Origin: Tunturibacter psychrotolerans
GTDB lineage: Bacteria > Acidobacteriota > Terriglobia > Terriglobales > Acidobacteriaceae
DNA: 64,000 bases
Reading direction: 5' to 3'
NCBI RefSeq assembly: GCF_040359615.1
Contig: NZ_CP132942.1
Coordinates: forward strand, 930,001-994,000
This document shows, piece after piece, positions 18,018 through 26,539 of the stretch. A program made the translations under genes and the position numbers. Positions within the stretch are counted from its first letter, which is position 1. Each line of letters begins with the position of its first letter. The notes beneath the pieces are model-generated. The model searched no databases, was not told the DNA's origin, and saw only the letters and a list, made by a program, of their open reading frames with translations.

Positions 18018-19709
18018 CTATTGCGTTGTTCCGGTGAGGAAGATTTGCTCGGAGTGGGCGGCGATGACGCGGTAGAGGCCGAACTGGCGGGCGTTTTGGC
18101 CGCGTAGCTCGAAGAGGAGGCTGGCGCGGTTGCTGGCCTCGACGTCGACTACATCGACGAAGCGCATGTGTGGGGTGCGGTCGAGATGGGCCGCGTCGGT
18201 GACGTTCTGGATGGCGGGTTTGATTTCGCCGAGGCCGTTGTCCTGCGCGACGATGGTGACGTAGCGAAGGTCGGCCCCGGTACCTGCGGTGTGGGCGGAA
18301 TAGATGTAAGTCGCGGCGCCGCCGTAGCTGAGCGTATAGGCCTTGAGCTCTTCATCGAGCAGAGGCGTGGGGGCGGGTGCGGTGGTGGTGCGATGTGGGT
18401 GGGTTGTGGAAGTGGTGGTTGTGGTTTTCTTTACGGTTGGGGTGGGAGCGGGGGCTTTGGTACCGGGAGTTGAGGTGTAGGCGGTGAGTTGGGCGCGGGC
18501 CATGGTCTGCATCTTTTCGAGGACGGCGGCGTGCTGGGTGGGATCGTCCCATTCGAGGGTGAAGGGATGGGGGTCGCGATTGGCTGCGTCAGAGACAGCG
18601 ACCATCTGGTGGAGGTTTTGCGGGAGTCCTGAGAGCTTGGGGAGGTCGGAGTCGGTCATGGCGCTGGTTGGCTTGCCGCGATGCAGGTTGGGACGGTCAG
18701 GGTCGTCGTTCAAGGCTCCGGTGCCGACGACGGAGTTGGTGTCGTGAGCTCGCTTGGCGTCCTCGGCGGAGTGCCGCTTCAGGGTGGGGCGGTCGGGATC
18801 GTCGGAAGGGGTGGAGCTGGTGGTTGTCGATGCGGGGTCGGTGGGGGTCGAGGTGTCGGAGGTGTGCCGCTGCATGGTGGGCCGGTTGGGGTCGTCGGCT
18901 GGTGTGCTCGTCGTGTCGGTGTTGCCGGTTGTGGAGGAGTCGGAGGTGTCGGATTTGCGCTTCATGATGGGCCGGTCAGGGTCGTCATCGGGGGTGCTTC
19001 CGGTTGATGCGGTGGTGGTCCCGGAACTGCTGTCGGTTGTCGAGCTGTCTGACCTGCGCTTCATGGTTGGGCGATCGGGGTCGTCCGAGGTTGTTGATGA
19101 TGTGGGCGTGGTCGGGGATGTCGTTGATGGGGTGGTTGTGCCGGGGCTTGAGGTGTCGGAGGAGCGACGTTTCATGGTGGGGCGGTCTGGATCGTCGTTG
19201 GAGGCAGTGCTTGTTGTGGAGTTGGTGCTGCTTTGGGGCTTAGCGTTTTCTGATGCGGAGCTGTGGAGGACGGGCAGGGTCTTGGAGGGTTTCAGAGCGG
19301 CGATTTTTCTTGGGGCGGCGAGAGGTTTGACGGTTCCGTAGCCGAACCAGCCATCGTCGAAGGCGAGGTCGCCGGTGGAGGTGGTGGCTTCGAGATGGCG
19401 AGCGAAGGAGAGGTCGAGATAGCCTTTGTCTATGCCTGCGGTCTGGAGTTCGTAGACGTTTCCGCTGAGCAGGGCAAAGGGAACGGGGCGGGCGACGTAG
19501 ATGCCGGCGTCTTCGAGTTTGCCGTCGATGAAGAGAGAGACGGGGATGAGACGGCTGGCAGCGGGCTTGGCGAAGTCGCCGGTCCACTCGTAGACGCCGA
19601 TGGCGCGGACCACCTGCTCGGGCTTGGCGACCTTGTGCATCTGAGCCCAGGTGGAGGAGCAGGAGAGAATCAGGGCGGCAAAGAGGATGCGATGGTTGGT
19701 GTGTCTCAT
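18018..19709 (-). CDS. Exported protein with six DDPDRP repeats
   Basis: A protein of 563 residues with signal peptide (ILFAALILSCSSTWAQ). A compact N-terminal domain (about 25-145) and a compact C-terminal domain (about 430-563, AYTLSYGGAATYIYSAHTAG) enclose a low-complexity Ser/Thr/Pro linker. The linker carries six copies of D-D-P-[DN]-R-P-x-[ML]-x-R, mostly DDPDRPTMKR, spaced about 20-40 residues apart. A second Thr/Pro/His-rich linker follows near 400-430. The repeat motif alternates acidic and basic residues. Function is unknown; an envelope or metal/polysaccharide-binding role is speculation. Confidence 0.75.
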   Translation of the reverse strand: MRHTNHRILFAALILSCSSTWAQMHKVAKPEQVVRAIGVYEWTGDFAKPAASRLIPVSLFIDGKLEDAGIYVARPVPFALLSGNVYELQTAGIDKGYLDLSFARHLEATTSTGDLAFDDGWFGYGTVKPLAAPRKIAALKPSKTLPVLHSSASENAKPQSSTNSTTSTASNDDPDRPTMKRRSSDTSSPGTTTPSTTSPTTPTSSTTSDDPDRPTMKRRSDSSTTDSSSGTTTASTGSTPDDDPDRPIMKRKSDTSDSSTTGNTDTTSTPADDPNRPTMQRHTSDTSTPTDPASTTTSSTPSDDPDRPTLKRHSAEDAKRAHDTNSVVGTGALNDDPDRPNLHRGKPTSAMTDSDLPKLSGLPQNLHQMVAVSDAANRDPHPFTLEWDDPTQHAAVLEKMQTMARAQLTAYTSTPGTKAPAPTPTVKKTTTTTSTTHPHRTTTAPAPTPLLDEELKAYTLSYGGAATYIYSAHTAGTGADLRYVTIVAQDNGLGEIKPAIQNVTDAAHLDRTPHMRFVDVVDVEASNRASLLFELRGQNARQFGLYRVIAAHSEQIFLTGTTQ

Positions 19710-19784
19710 AGGCCTGTCATCGAGATTAGACGCTATTTGGTGGCCAAAGTCCTATCGGCCTGTTCTCTGATGTGGAAGCTCTTT

Positions 19785-19866
19785 GGCCTGCCGGCCGGGC
19801 CCGCTGCGCGCGATGCGGTCACTTCGTGACGGGTATACCCCTTTGGTTGGCGCTCCCGTTGGTCGC
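19785..19866 (+). repeat. REP-like dispersed repeat, copy A
   Basis: An 82-base element that starts GGCCTGCCGGCCGGGCC, contains the small hairpin GTCAC-TTC-GTGAC and ends GCTCCCGTTGGTCGC. It matches the element at 30584-30665 without gaps and with only about ten substitutions. Parts recur as an inverted pair at 28560-28724. It lies between the DDPDRP-protein start and the OppD-like gene. Confidence 0.85.
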
Positions 19867-19931
19867 GAGAAGATTTCTCTGCCGACCTTTCGCTTGCGTG
19901 GCGGGTGAGGATGTTCGCTAACATGCAGGGT

Positions 19932-20744
19932 ATGGATGCTGCGGTGTTGCTTGAGGTGAGTGGTCTGACGGTTGGGTTTGGGTCGCATGAGGCTGTGAGA
20001 GGGATCTCGTTTGAGATCAAGGCTGGGGAGACGCTGGGGCTGGTGGGGGAGTCTGGGTCGGGGAAGTCGGCGACTTCGCTGGCCGTGCTGCGGTTGTTGC
20101 CGGAGAGTGCGCGGGTGGGCGGGGCGATACGGTTTGATGGGGAGGATTTGCTGGCGCTGCCGGAGGAGGCGATGCGGAGACGGAGGGGTCGCGAGATCGC
20201 GATGATCTTTCAGGAGCCGATGACGGCGCTGAATCCGGTGATGCCAGTGGGGGCGCAGATTGCAGAGGCGGTGGCGGCGCATCATCCGGAGATGGTGCGG
20301 AGAGCGGTGAGGTCGCGGGTGCTTGAGGCGATGGAGGAGGTTGGGTTGCCGGAGGCTGAGCGTAGGGCGAAGGACTATCCGCATCAGTTTTCTGGAGGGC
20401 AGCGGCAGAGGGTCTTGATTGCGATGGCGATTGTGAATCGGCCGAGACTGCTGATTGCAGATGAGCCGACGACGGCGCTGGATGTGACGGTGCAGGCGCA
20501 GATATTGGAGCTGTTGAAGGCGCTGCGGCGGGAGCATGGGCTGGCGATGTTGTTTATCTCACACGATCTTGCGGTGGTGTCGCAGGTGGCGGACCGGGTG
20601 GCAGTGATGCAGCACGGGGAGATTGTGGAACAGGCGGAGACAGGGAGGCTATTTCGTGAGCCGCAACATGCTTATACGCGCAGGCTGTTGGCTTCGGCTC
20701 CGACGATGAAGACGGACAGGAGAGCGCCGTTGGCTTCGGTTTGA
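19932..20744 (+). CDS. Oligopeptide-type ABC transporter ATPase (OppD-like), orphan
   Basis: A protein of about 270 residues. Walker A is GESGSGKS, the Q-loop [10 protein letters not shown] is characteristic of Opp/Dpp ATPases, the signature is FSGGQRQR and Walker [13 protein letters not shown]. The C-terminal oligopeptide-transporter region is short ([14 protein letters not shown]). No permease, binding protein or OppF gene is adjacent, so partners must lie elsewhere. In-frame starts at 19905 (GTG), 19911 and 19923 are possible; 19932 was chosen because the domain begins there. Confidence 0.85.
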   Translation: MDAAVLLEVSGLTVGFGSHEAVRGISFEIKAGETLGLVGESGSGKSATSLAVLRLLPESARVGGAIRFDGEDLLALPEEAMRRRRGREIAMIFQEPMTALNPVMPVGAQIAEAVAAHHPEMVRRAVRSRVLEAMEEVGLPEAERRAKDYPHQFSGGQRQRVLIAMAIVNRPRLLIADEPTTALDVTVQAQILELLKALRREHGLAMLFISHDLAVVSQVADRVAVMQHGEIVEQAETGRLFREPQHAYTRRLLASAPTMKTDRRAPLASV

Positions 20745-20838
20745 TCGGGTGTTTGGCAAGTGCCTGATTTCCCTGATTGTGTAAATGTATATAAACTCAA
20801 TGATTGGGCCTTATGTCATTTGGGGCCTATCTGACTGC

Positions 20839-21591
20839 ATGCGCGCGCTCGTTATCTCAGACATTCACGGGAACCTCGAAGCATTGAACGCAGTTCTTGC
20901 CGCAGCAGAGCCGTATGACGCGCTATGGAACCTGGGCGATGTCGTGGGGTATGGCGGAAGCCCGAATGGGGTCGTGGACTTGATGCGGGCTAAGGCGCAG
21001 GTGAATGTGCGTGGCAATCATGATCGCGTTTGCTGTGGACTGACTTCGGCGGTGGGGTTCAACCCGGTGGCTCGGGCCGCTGCAGAGTGGACGAAGAAGG
21101 AATTGACCGAGGAGAATCTCGCGTGGCTGAAGGCGATGCCACAGGGGCCGGTGGTTCCGGAGGAGCCGGGCGTGACCTGTGTGCATGGGTCGCCGTTGAA
21201 TGAGGATCAATATATTTTGAACATGCGGGATGCGTGGGCACCGCTGCAGCAGGCGGCGACAGCACTGACGTTCTTTGGGCACACGCATCTGCAGGGTGGG
21301 TTCTCGCAGAAAGGCCATGAGTGGCATGAGGTCAAGACGCAGTGCAGGACGAAGAATGTGGCGGAGAGCTGGAAGATGGCGATTCCAGAGGGGACGCGGC
21401 ATCTGATCAATCCGGGGTCTGTGGGGCAGCCGCGGGATTGCGACTGGCGGGCGGCGTTTGTGATCTATGACTCGGAGGCGAGGGAGATTGTTTATCATCG
21501 CGTGCCGTATGACCTGACAGCGGCGCAGGGAAGGATTCTGATGGCGGGGTTACCGGAGCGGCTGGCGGCTCGGCTGCGTGAGGGAAGATAA
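20839..21591 (+). CDS. Metallophosphoesterase (YfcE/MJ0936-like)
   Basis: A protein of 250 residues of the calcineurin-like phosphoesterase family. The dinuclear metal motifs appear in order: DIHGN (residues 7-11), GDVVGYG, GNHD, VHGSP and GHTH. The C-terminal strand INPGSVGQPRD is also typical. The natural substrate is unknown; relatives act on phosphodiesters. The ATG at 20839 begins the first strand, so the longer frame from 20785 is not used. Confidence 0.9.
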   Translation: MRALVISDIHGNLEALNAVLAAAEPYDALWNLGDVVGYGGSPNGVVDLMRAKAQVNVRGNHDRVCCGLTSAVGFNPVARAAAEWTKKELTEENLAWLKAMPQGPVVPEEPGVTCVHGSPLNEDQYILNMRDAWAPLQQAATALTFFGHTHLQGGFSQKGHEWHEVKTQCRTKNVAESWKMAIPEGTRHLINPGSVGQPRDCDWRAAFVIYDSEAREIVYHRVPYDLTAAQGRILMAGLPERLAARLREGR

Positions 21592-21806
21592 TTGTTTTGG
21601 TGCTGGTTTTTGGGTGGGTTTTGCGAAATTGTGGGCGCAAAACGTGGTTTTTGGGTGGTGAGAACGTGGTGAATTGCGTGGTAAACGTGGTGAATTAACA
21701 CGCACTTTTGTGGTGGCGAAAAACACGCCAGATTTTTCAACTTTATTTTTTAGAGACGTGGTCGCCCCTTCGCTTGTGATCGGAGCACTTGCGTCGGGAT
21801 GAGTCG
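21592..21806. repeat. Intergenic ACGTGGT motif cluster
   Basis: A 215-base gap. It holds ACGTGGT at 21642, 21664, 21685 and 21756, and GCGTGGT at 21676. Two copies lie in the longer repeat AACGTGGTGAATT (21663 and 21684), and the opposite-strand element AACACGC occurs nearby. Spacing of the first three is 21-22 bases. The role is unknown; it may be a binding-site array or a degenerate tandem repeat. Confidence 0.6.
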
Positions 21807-22469
21807 CTATTCGCTGAAGTTCAGGTTTACGGGCGCTTTCGATAGGGGCTTCTGGTTTTGTGACGGGGCTGTGGCCTTTATCTCATCGCTTACGGGTTCG
21901 AGGGTTACGTGGTTGATCCATACCTGGCCACCTCCCATCAGCAGGATTCCGAACGAGATGCTTGTTGCATCCTCTGGAACGTCGAGAACGACATCATAGG
22001 TGTTCCAGGGATGGGTTCCCTTGATGGCGCGGTCCTGCATGTTGTCGAAGGCGACGGTGGTCTTCTGCTTATCGACTCGCATCCACATGCCGGCCCAACT
22101 GGTCACGTCTTGTGATTCGACCGACGCACGCAGGCGAACTCGTTTTCCGGCGTAGTTCGCCGCATCGATCGACTGCATCAAGGTTCCGAAACCATTGAGG
22201 GCAGATGCGTTTGATTGCAGATAGGCACTTGGTCTTCCTTCGTAGGCTGTCGCTCTATCTACGCCGGTTCGGTAGCTTGTAGGGTTACTTCCGGCTAGAG
22301 ACCAACCGGCTGGGGCCTGGTTCGTTTGAGTGGGGATCCGAGCGAGGAGCAATTGGGATGTGCCAAATCCAGGGGTGAGAAGGCAGCTTGCCAAAAGTAG
22401 AACTGTGGCGAGGACCGTGGATCCACGCCAATCGGGTGTCTGCGTCAGGTTCTTTTCAAATGGGTTCAT
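21807..22469 (-). CDS. Exported protein with beta-sandwich domain
   Basis: A protein of 220 residues. The ATG at 22469 has AGGAGG upstream with good spacing, so the open frame to 22595 is not used. A hydrophobic N-terminal segment (about 18-38) anchors or exports it. The rest (AGWSLAGSNPTSYRTGVD to VWINHVTLEPV) has the layout of a jelly-roll carbohydrate-binding-like module also seen fused to sensors in other bacteria. Ligand unknown. Confidence 0.7.
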   Translation of the reverse strand: MNPFEKNLTQTPDWRGSTVLATVLLLASCLLTPGFGTSQLLLARIPTQTNQAPAGWSLAGSNPTSYRTGVDRATAYEGRPSAYLQSNASALNGFGTLMQSIDAANYAGKRVRLRASVESQDVTSWAGMWMRVDKQKTTVAFDNMQDRAIKGTHPWNTYDVVLDVPEDATSISFGILLMGGGQVWINHVTLEPVSDEIKATAPSQNQKPLSKAPVNLNFSE

Positions 22470-22797
22470 GATCCGTCCCTCCTGATTTGCCCTTTGCTTC
22501 AAGAACCAAAATCCAGGGCAGGGAAGTTTGGTTGCAGAGCTCAGTTTGAGCAGTCGGTCGGTACAACGACCGAGACAGGCGTCGATCACGTGCAACGTTA
22601 TACCAGCAATTGGATGTTTTCAAGGTTTATGGATGGAATGAAGTTTAGCGAAAGCCCATCTTGGAGATTGTGGGTGCGAACTCAGCAAGAGCGAAATGCG
22701 AGGTCTCGCCTCGGCGACATCACGATGGGATTATGAGTCGTTGGGATGGAGATAACGATCGGTACAAAGGGACGAATCAGCTCTGACGACTCCGGCC

Positions 22798-23196
22798 CTA
22801 CTTCCACTCCCAGACCTTTGAGACGCCGGCACCGGATCCATCTACCTCGAATTCAAAGGCACCGCAGGCGTTATTGATTCGGGCGAGCTTTTGGGACGCT
22901 GTCCGGAAGAACAACATGCCCCTGTAGCTTATTGAACCGCCTGGGCCGAAGTGGCCTACACCCGTTCCCGACCATGTGATGGCGTCTCCGTCCTGGGTCG
23001 TGTGGAGTCCCTGGCCATGGCCAAAGATGGAGCCATCGGGGCGGATGGTGGCAGTATAGGTGCCGACTCCGGTGGTTGGAATACCGAGAAGGTGGCCGCT
23101 GTCTTCAAACGAGACCTCTGTCGCAGGGGGGTCGACTGAAAGGACACGCCTTGCTGATCTCTTACTTGTGGCTTCGACGATCAGTTCTTTTAACAT
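22798..23196 (-). CDS. Conserved hypothetical protein, beta-barrel-like
   Basis: A protein of 132 residues without signal peptide. It alternates glycine turns and short strands (GVGTYTATIRPDGSIFGHGQG, WSGTGVGHFGPGGSISYRG) and ends SKVWEWK. This resembles a family of small cytosolic barrel proteins found in several soil bacteria; I know no function for it. The gene stands alone between two larger units. Confidence 0.7.
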   Translation of the reverse strand: MLKELIVEATSKRSARRVLSVDPPATEVSFEDSGHLLGIPTTGVGTYTATIRPDGSIFGHGQGLHTTQDGDAITWSGTGVGHFGPGGSISYRGMLFFRTASQKLARINNACGAFEFEVDGSGAGVSKVWEWK

Positions 23197-23363
23197 GAGG
23201 AGACCTCATCTTTCGTTTGGGTTTAGATTGTTGTTCCCGGGGTGGGCAATTCTATACCTGTGGCCAAAGATGGGTTTTAATCTGAAAACGGTTCTGCGAC
23301 ACGCCTTTACGAGAGTGCAACGTAAAGGTTGTCGAGTTGTTACTTAGGGCTTCTGAAGATGCT

Positions 23364-24764
23364 CTAAGCTTCCGAAACCACTGGCAGTTTGGCGGCTTCC
23401 CAGGCGGCGAGACCGCCTGCTACCTCGATTAGATTCGTGATCCCGTGCTGGTGCAGGATGCTGGCGGCAATTGAGGAACGGTAGCCGCCGGCGCAGTGGA
23501 CTGCGATGCGACGGTCGCGGGGAATTTCGCCGATGCGTTCTTGCAAGTGACCGAGCGGAATGTTCACGCTGCCAGCGATATGCTTGCCGATCCACTCTCG
23601 AGGGCTTCTGATATCGAGCACTACAGGCGGATCTGTTGTAGCGAGTTCTTCTGCTGCTATCTGGGCGCTGACGCGTTCTGTTGGCCAAACCAAATCCGGT
23701 CTGGTTGCGAGCGCTTCCATGCCGCCTGACAAGTAGCCTTTGACGTGATCGAAACCAATACGACCCAGTCGTAAGGCGGCTTCCTGTTCTCGTCCCGGTT
23801 CGGCGACGATGACGATGGGTTTGGTGCGGCCGAGAATTGTGCCTGCCCAGGTTGCATATTGTCCGCCGAGACCGATGTTGATGCTTCCGGGAAGATGTCC
23901 CTTGGCGTATTCGGCGGAGTCACGAACGTCCAGGATGTGGGCGCCGGCGTCACCCATTGCAAGAACTTCGTTGAGATCGATGGGTTGGAGAACCTTTTGG
24001 AGATTCTTGTCGAGTGTTGCGTGCTCGCGGGTGTTGAGGATTGCGTCGTAGATGAAGTATGCCGGGGCGTCGGGCTGGTCGGCGGTGACGATGCGAATGA
24101 ACTCGCGCTTCGACATGGGCTGGAGGGCGTAGTTGAAGCGTCGTTGATCGCCAAGGGAGGAGACGGTGTCGGAGGAGAGGTTTTTACCGCAGAGCGAACC
24201 TGCACCATGCGCCGGGTAGACGAGGGTTTCGTCGGGCAGCGTCATCAGTTTGTTGTGGAGGGAGTCGTAGAGGTGGCCGCCGAGCTGGTTTGCGGTCCAG
24301 CCGAGGGATGCGCGCAGGTCGGGCCGTCCAACGTCGCCGATGAAGAGGGTGTCGCCGGTGAGGACTGCGTGAGGTTTTTCCTGATCTTTATTGAGGTCGA
24401 AGACGAGGATCGAGATGGATTCGATGGTGTGGCCCGGGGTTTCGAGGATCTGTAGACGCAGTCCGGGGTAGTCGAGGGTGTCGTCGTCTTTGACTGCTAC
24501 GAAGGGATATTCGGCTTCTGCGCGAGAGCCGAGGTAGATGGTTGCGCCGCAGCTGTCTCGCAGCTCGAGGTGGCCGGCGATGAAGTCTGCGTGGAAGTGG
24601 GTTAGGAATACGGCGCGGATCTGTAGGCCGAACTTTTCTGCGTCGGCTAGGTATTGCTGAATGTCGCGCTGCGGGTCGACGATGATAGCCGTTGAGCTTG
24701 CCTCGTCTCCGATGAGATAGGAGGCGTGGGCCAAACAGCCCAGGTAGTACTGTTTCAGAATCAT
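23364..24764 (-). CDS. Persulfide dioxygenase-like MBL protein with two rhodanese domains
   Basis: A protein of 466 residues. The metallo-beta-lactamase domain (1-250) carries HFHADFIAGH at 56-65 and the GDTLFIGDVGRPDL box typical of ETHE1/CstB persulfide dioxygenases. Two rhodanese domains follow. The first lacks a cysteine in its loop (AEPGREQEA). The second has Cys at about 424 in VHCAGGYRSS. It should oxidise glutathione or protein persulfides to sulfite. The ATG at 24764 follows AAGGTGATCAGA. It may be co-transcribed with the upstream alpha-galactosidase (42-base gap), with no obvious functional link. Confidence 0.9.
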   Translation of the reverse strand: MILKQYYLGCLAHASYLIGDEASSTAIIVDPQRDIQQYLADAEKFGLQIRAVFLTHFHADFIAGHLELRDSCGATIYLGSRAEAEYPFVAVKDDDTLDYPGLRLQILETPGHTIESISILVFDLNKDQEKPHAVLTGDTLFIGDVGRPDLRASLGWTANQLGGHLYDSLHNKLMTLPDETLVYPAHGAGSLCGKNLSSDTVSSLGDQRRFNYALQPMSKREFIRIVTADQPDAPAYFIYDAILNTREHATLDKNLQKVLQPIDLNEVLAMGDAGAHILDVRDSAEYAKGHLPGSINIGLGGQYATWAGTILGRTKPIVIVAEPGREQEAALRLGRIGFDHVKGYLSGGMEALATRPDLVWPTERVSAQIAAEELATTDPPVVLDIRSPREWIGKHIAGSVNIPLGHLQERIGEIPRDRRIAVHCAGGYRSSIAASILHQHGITNLIEVAGGLAAWEAAKLPVVSEA

Positions 24765-24806
24765 TCTGATCACCTTCGTGATTGCGACGGCCAACCCACG
24801 GGAGTG

Positions 24807-26000
24807 TTATTTGCTCAGGATGAGTAAGGTGACTCCGTGCTTGGAGATGTTGTGGGAGTAGATTCCGGTACGTCTTCCTAGATCTTTGCCTTCCCATACG
24901 TCATGGAGAGTTGCTCCCTGAGCGAAGCCTATCTGCGATAGGTCAAAGCTTACGTCACGCGAGTCGAGAGCGGTGTTGAACATGCCGACTGCGACTCTTC
25001 CGTCGACGAGTGGCTTGATCCATACCGAGAAATCTCCGCGCTGGTAGAGGCGGGTCGCTTGCTTTCCGAGTGAGTCCTGATCGATGGAGATCACTTCTTT
25101 GTTGAGGAGAATATTTTTGTCTTCGGGGGACATTTTGCTGAGATCGTTGCCAGCCAGCAGAGGCGCGGCGAGGAGAGCCCAGAGGCTCATGTGGGTTCGA
25201 TACTCGTCTGTGGTCATGTGGCCGTTACCGACTTCGAGCATGTCGGGATCGTTCCAGTGGCCGGGTCCGGCGAAGGGGGCGAGATCGGCCTGTTCGAGGC
25301 CGATGACGGCCATGCGGCCCCAGGTGTCGTTGATGTCGTCGGTGGTTCGCCACATCTGTGCGCCAACGCTTGGCCCCCACTTCCAAGGTTCGGCGATGCC
25401 GTACTGGCAGAGGCTGTAGAAGATTGGACGGTTGGTTGCTTTGAGTGCGTCTCCCATCTTTCGATAGGCGTCGATCATCATCTTGAAGGCAGCGTCAGTG
25501 TTGCCGTTGTTCTTTGCGGTGAGCTCGCGCATGGGGTCCTGCATGGAGCAGAGGTCGTACTTGAGGAAGTCGACACCCCAGCGGGCGTACATCTGCGCGT
25601 CCTGCACTTCATGGCCGAGACTGCCTTCGAAGCCTCCGCAGGTCTTTGGTCCGGGTGAGGAGTAGATGCCGAATTTGAGGCCCCTGGAGTGGATGTAGTC
25701 GCCGAGCGCTTTCATGTCGGGGAAGCGGTTGTTGGTGTGGAGCTCTCCGTTGGCGTCGCGGGTGCCCTGCCAAGTGTCGTCGACGTTGACGTAGATGTAG
25801 CCAGCGTCGCGCATGCCGGTGGAGACCATGAGATCGGCTGCGGTGCGCACGTCGGCGTCGGTAACATGTTCCGCGAAGTGGTTCCAGCTATTCCAACCCA
25901 TTGGAGGAGTTGCGGCGAGAGTGGACTGGGCGCGCAGGTTTGAAGACTGCCCGATACAAAGAAGAACGATTGGGATTAAGACAGCTTTGCGAAGAAACAT
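24807..26000 (-). CDS. Secreted alpha-galactosidase, GH27
   Basis: A protein of 397 residues with signal peptide (MFLRKAVLIPIVLLCIGQSSNL) and a GH27 TIM barrel beginning TPPMGWNSWN. The nucleophile is Asp149 in FLKYDLC and the acid/base is Asp222 in WRTTDDINDTW. It also has the family's WNDPDMLEVG box. It releases terminal alpha-linked galactose from plant oligo- and polysaccharides in the periplasm or outside. The ATG at 26000 has GGAGAG upstream. Confidence 0.93.
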   Translation of the reverse strand: MFLRKAVLIPIVLLCIGQSSNLRAQSTLAATPPMGWNSWNHFAEHVTDADVRTAADLMVSTGMRDAGYIYVNVDDTWQGTRDANGELHTNNRFPDMKALGDYIHSRGLKFGIYSSPGPKTCGGFEGSLGHEVQDAQMYARWGVDFLKYDLCSMQDPMRELTAKNNGNTDAAFKMMIDAYRKMGDALKATNRPIFYSLCQYGIAEPWKWGPSVGAQMWRTTDDINDTWGRMAVIGLEQADLAPFAGPGHWNDPDMLEVGNGHMTTDEYRTHMSLWALLAAPLLAGNDLSKMSPEDKNILLNKEVISIDQDSLGKQATRLYQRGDFSVWIKPLVDGRVAVGMFNTALDSRDVSFDLSQIGFAQGATLHDVWEGKDLGRRTGIYSHNISKHGVTLLILSK

Positions 26001-26228
26001 CGGCACTCTCCAAATCAAGAACTCCGAGAAGGATATACCGCTAACACTCGACAATTCTCTAGTCACTTTCAGCGCGACTATGGTGTGCGAGAAATACGAG
26101 AGGGTTGCGACCGCAGAAGAGGTTGACTTTGCAGCTTAGGAGGTTTGTCGCTCCTCGCGTGTTACGGAGATTTTTTCCCAGTCTTGTGAAGGTTTTGTGG
26201 CTGGGTGCAGGGTTGGCCGAGGTTTCGA

Positions 26229-26492
26229 TCAGATCACTTTTCGGAGCGCGTTGACGACCTTTTCGCCTGCCATCTTGACGGCGGAAGCCGCCGTTTCACC
26301 CGCCGCCATGGTGTGTGTGAGCGCTGATCTCCGTGGTGTTTTCGGTTCTTCGACAGGAGAAGTTTCGATCTCCCCGCCGAAGATCGTGTGCCCCTCTTCA
26401 AGGCGATCGAGCGCTGCGTTCAACTGTTCGACTACCGCCTCGGCTTCATCTTCGATGACGATCAGTTCCAGGTTGATCCTTCGATAAATCAT
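26229..26492 (-). CDS. Small hypothetical protein
   Basis: A protein of 87 residues, MIYRRINLELIVIEDEAEAV at the N-terminus, then EEGHTIFGGE and an Ala-rich helical C-terminus. It is compatible with a ferredoxin-like beta-alpha-beta start. The start is 47 bases after the stop of the ABC-F gene on the same strand, so the two may be co-transcribed. No function recognised. Confidence 0.6.
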   Translation of the reverse strand: MIYRRINLELIVIEDEAEAVVEQLNAALDRLEEGHTIFGGEIETSPVEEPKTPRRSALTHTMAAGETAASAVKMAGEKVVNALRKVI

Positions 26493-26539
26493 ATCGGTGT
26501 CCCCGTCCTGCAATTGTATGCTCGCCCTGATGACCTGGG

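Noticed and set aside
18700..19200. Periodic DNA repeats resembling a CRISPR array
   Set aside because: The repeats are imperfect, in frame and encode DDPDRP motifs in a protein with a signal peptide; spacers are low-complexity Ser/Thr/Pro codons.
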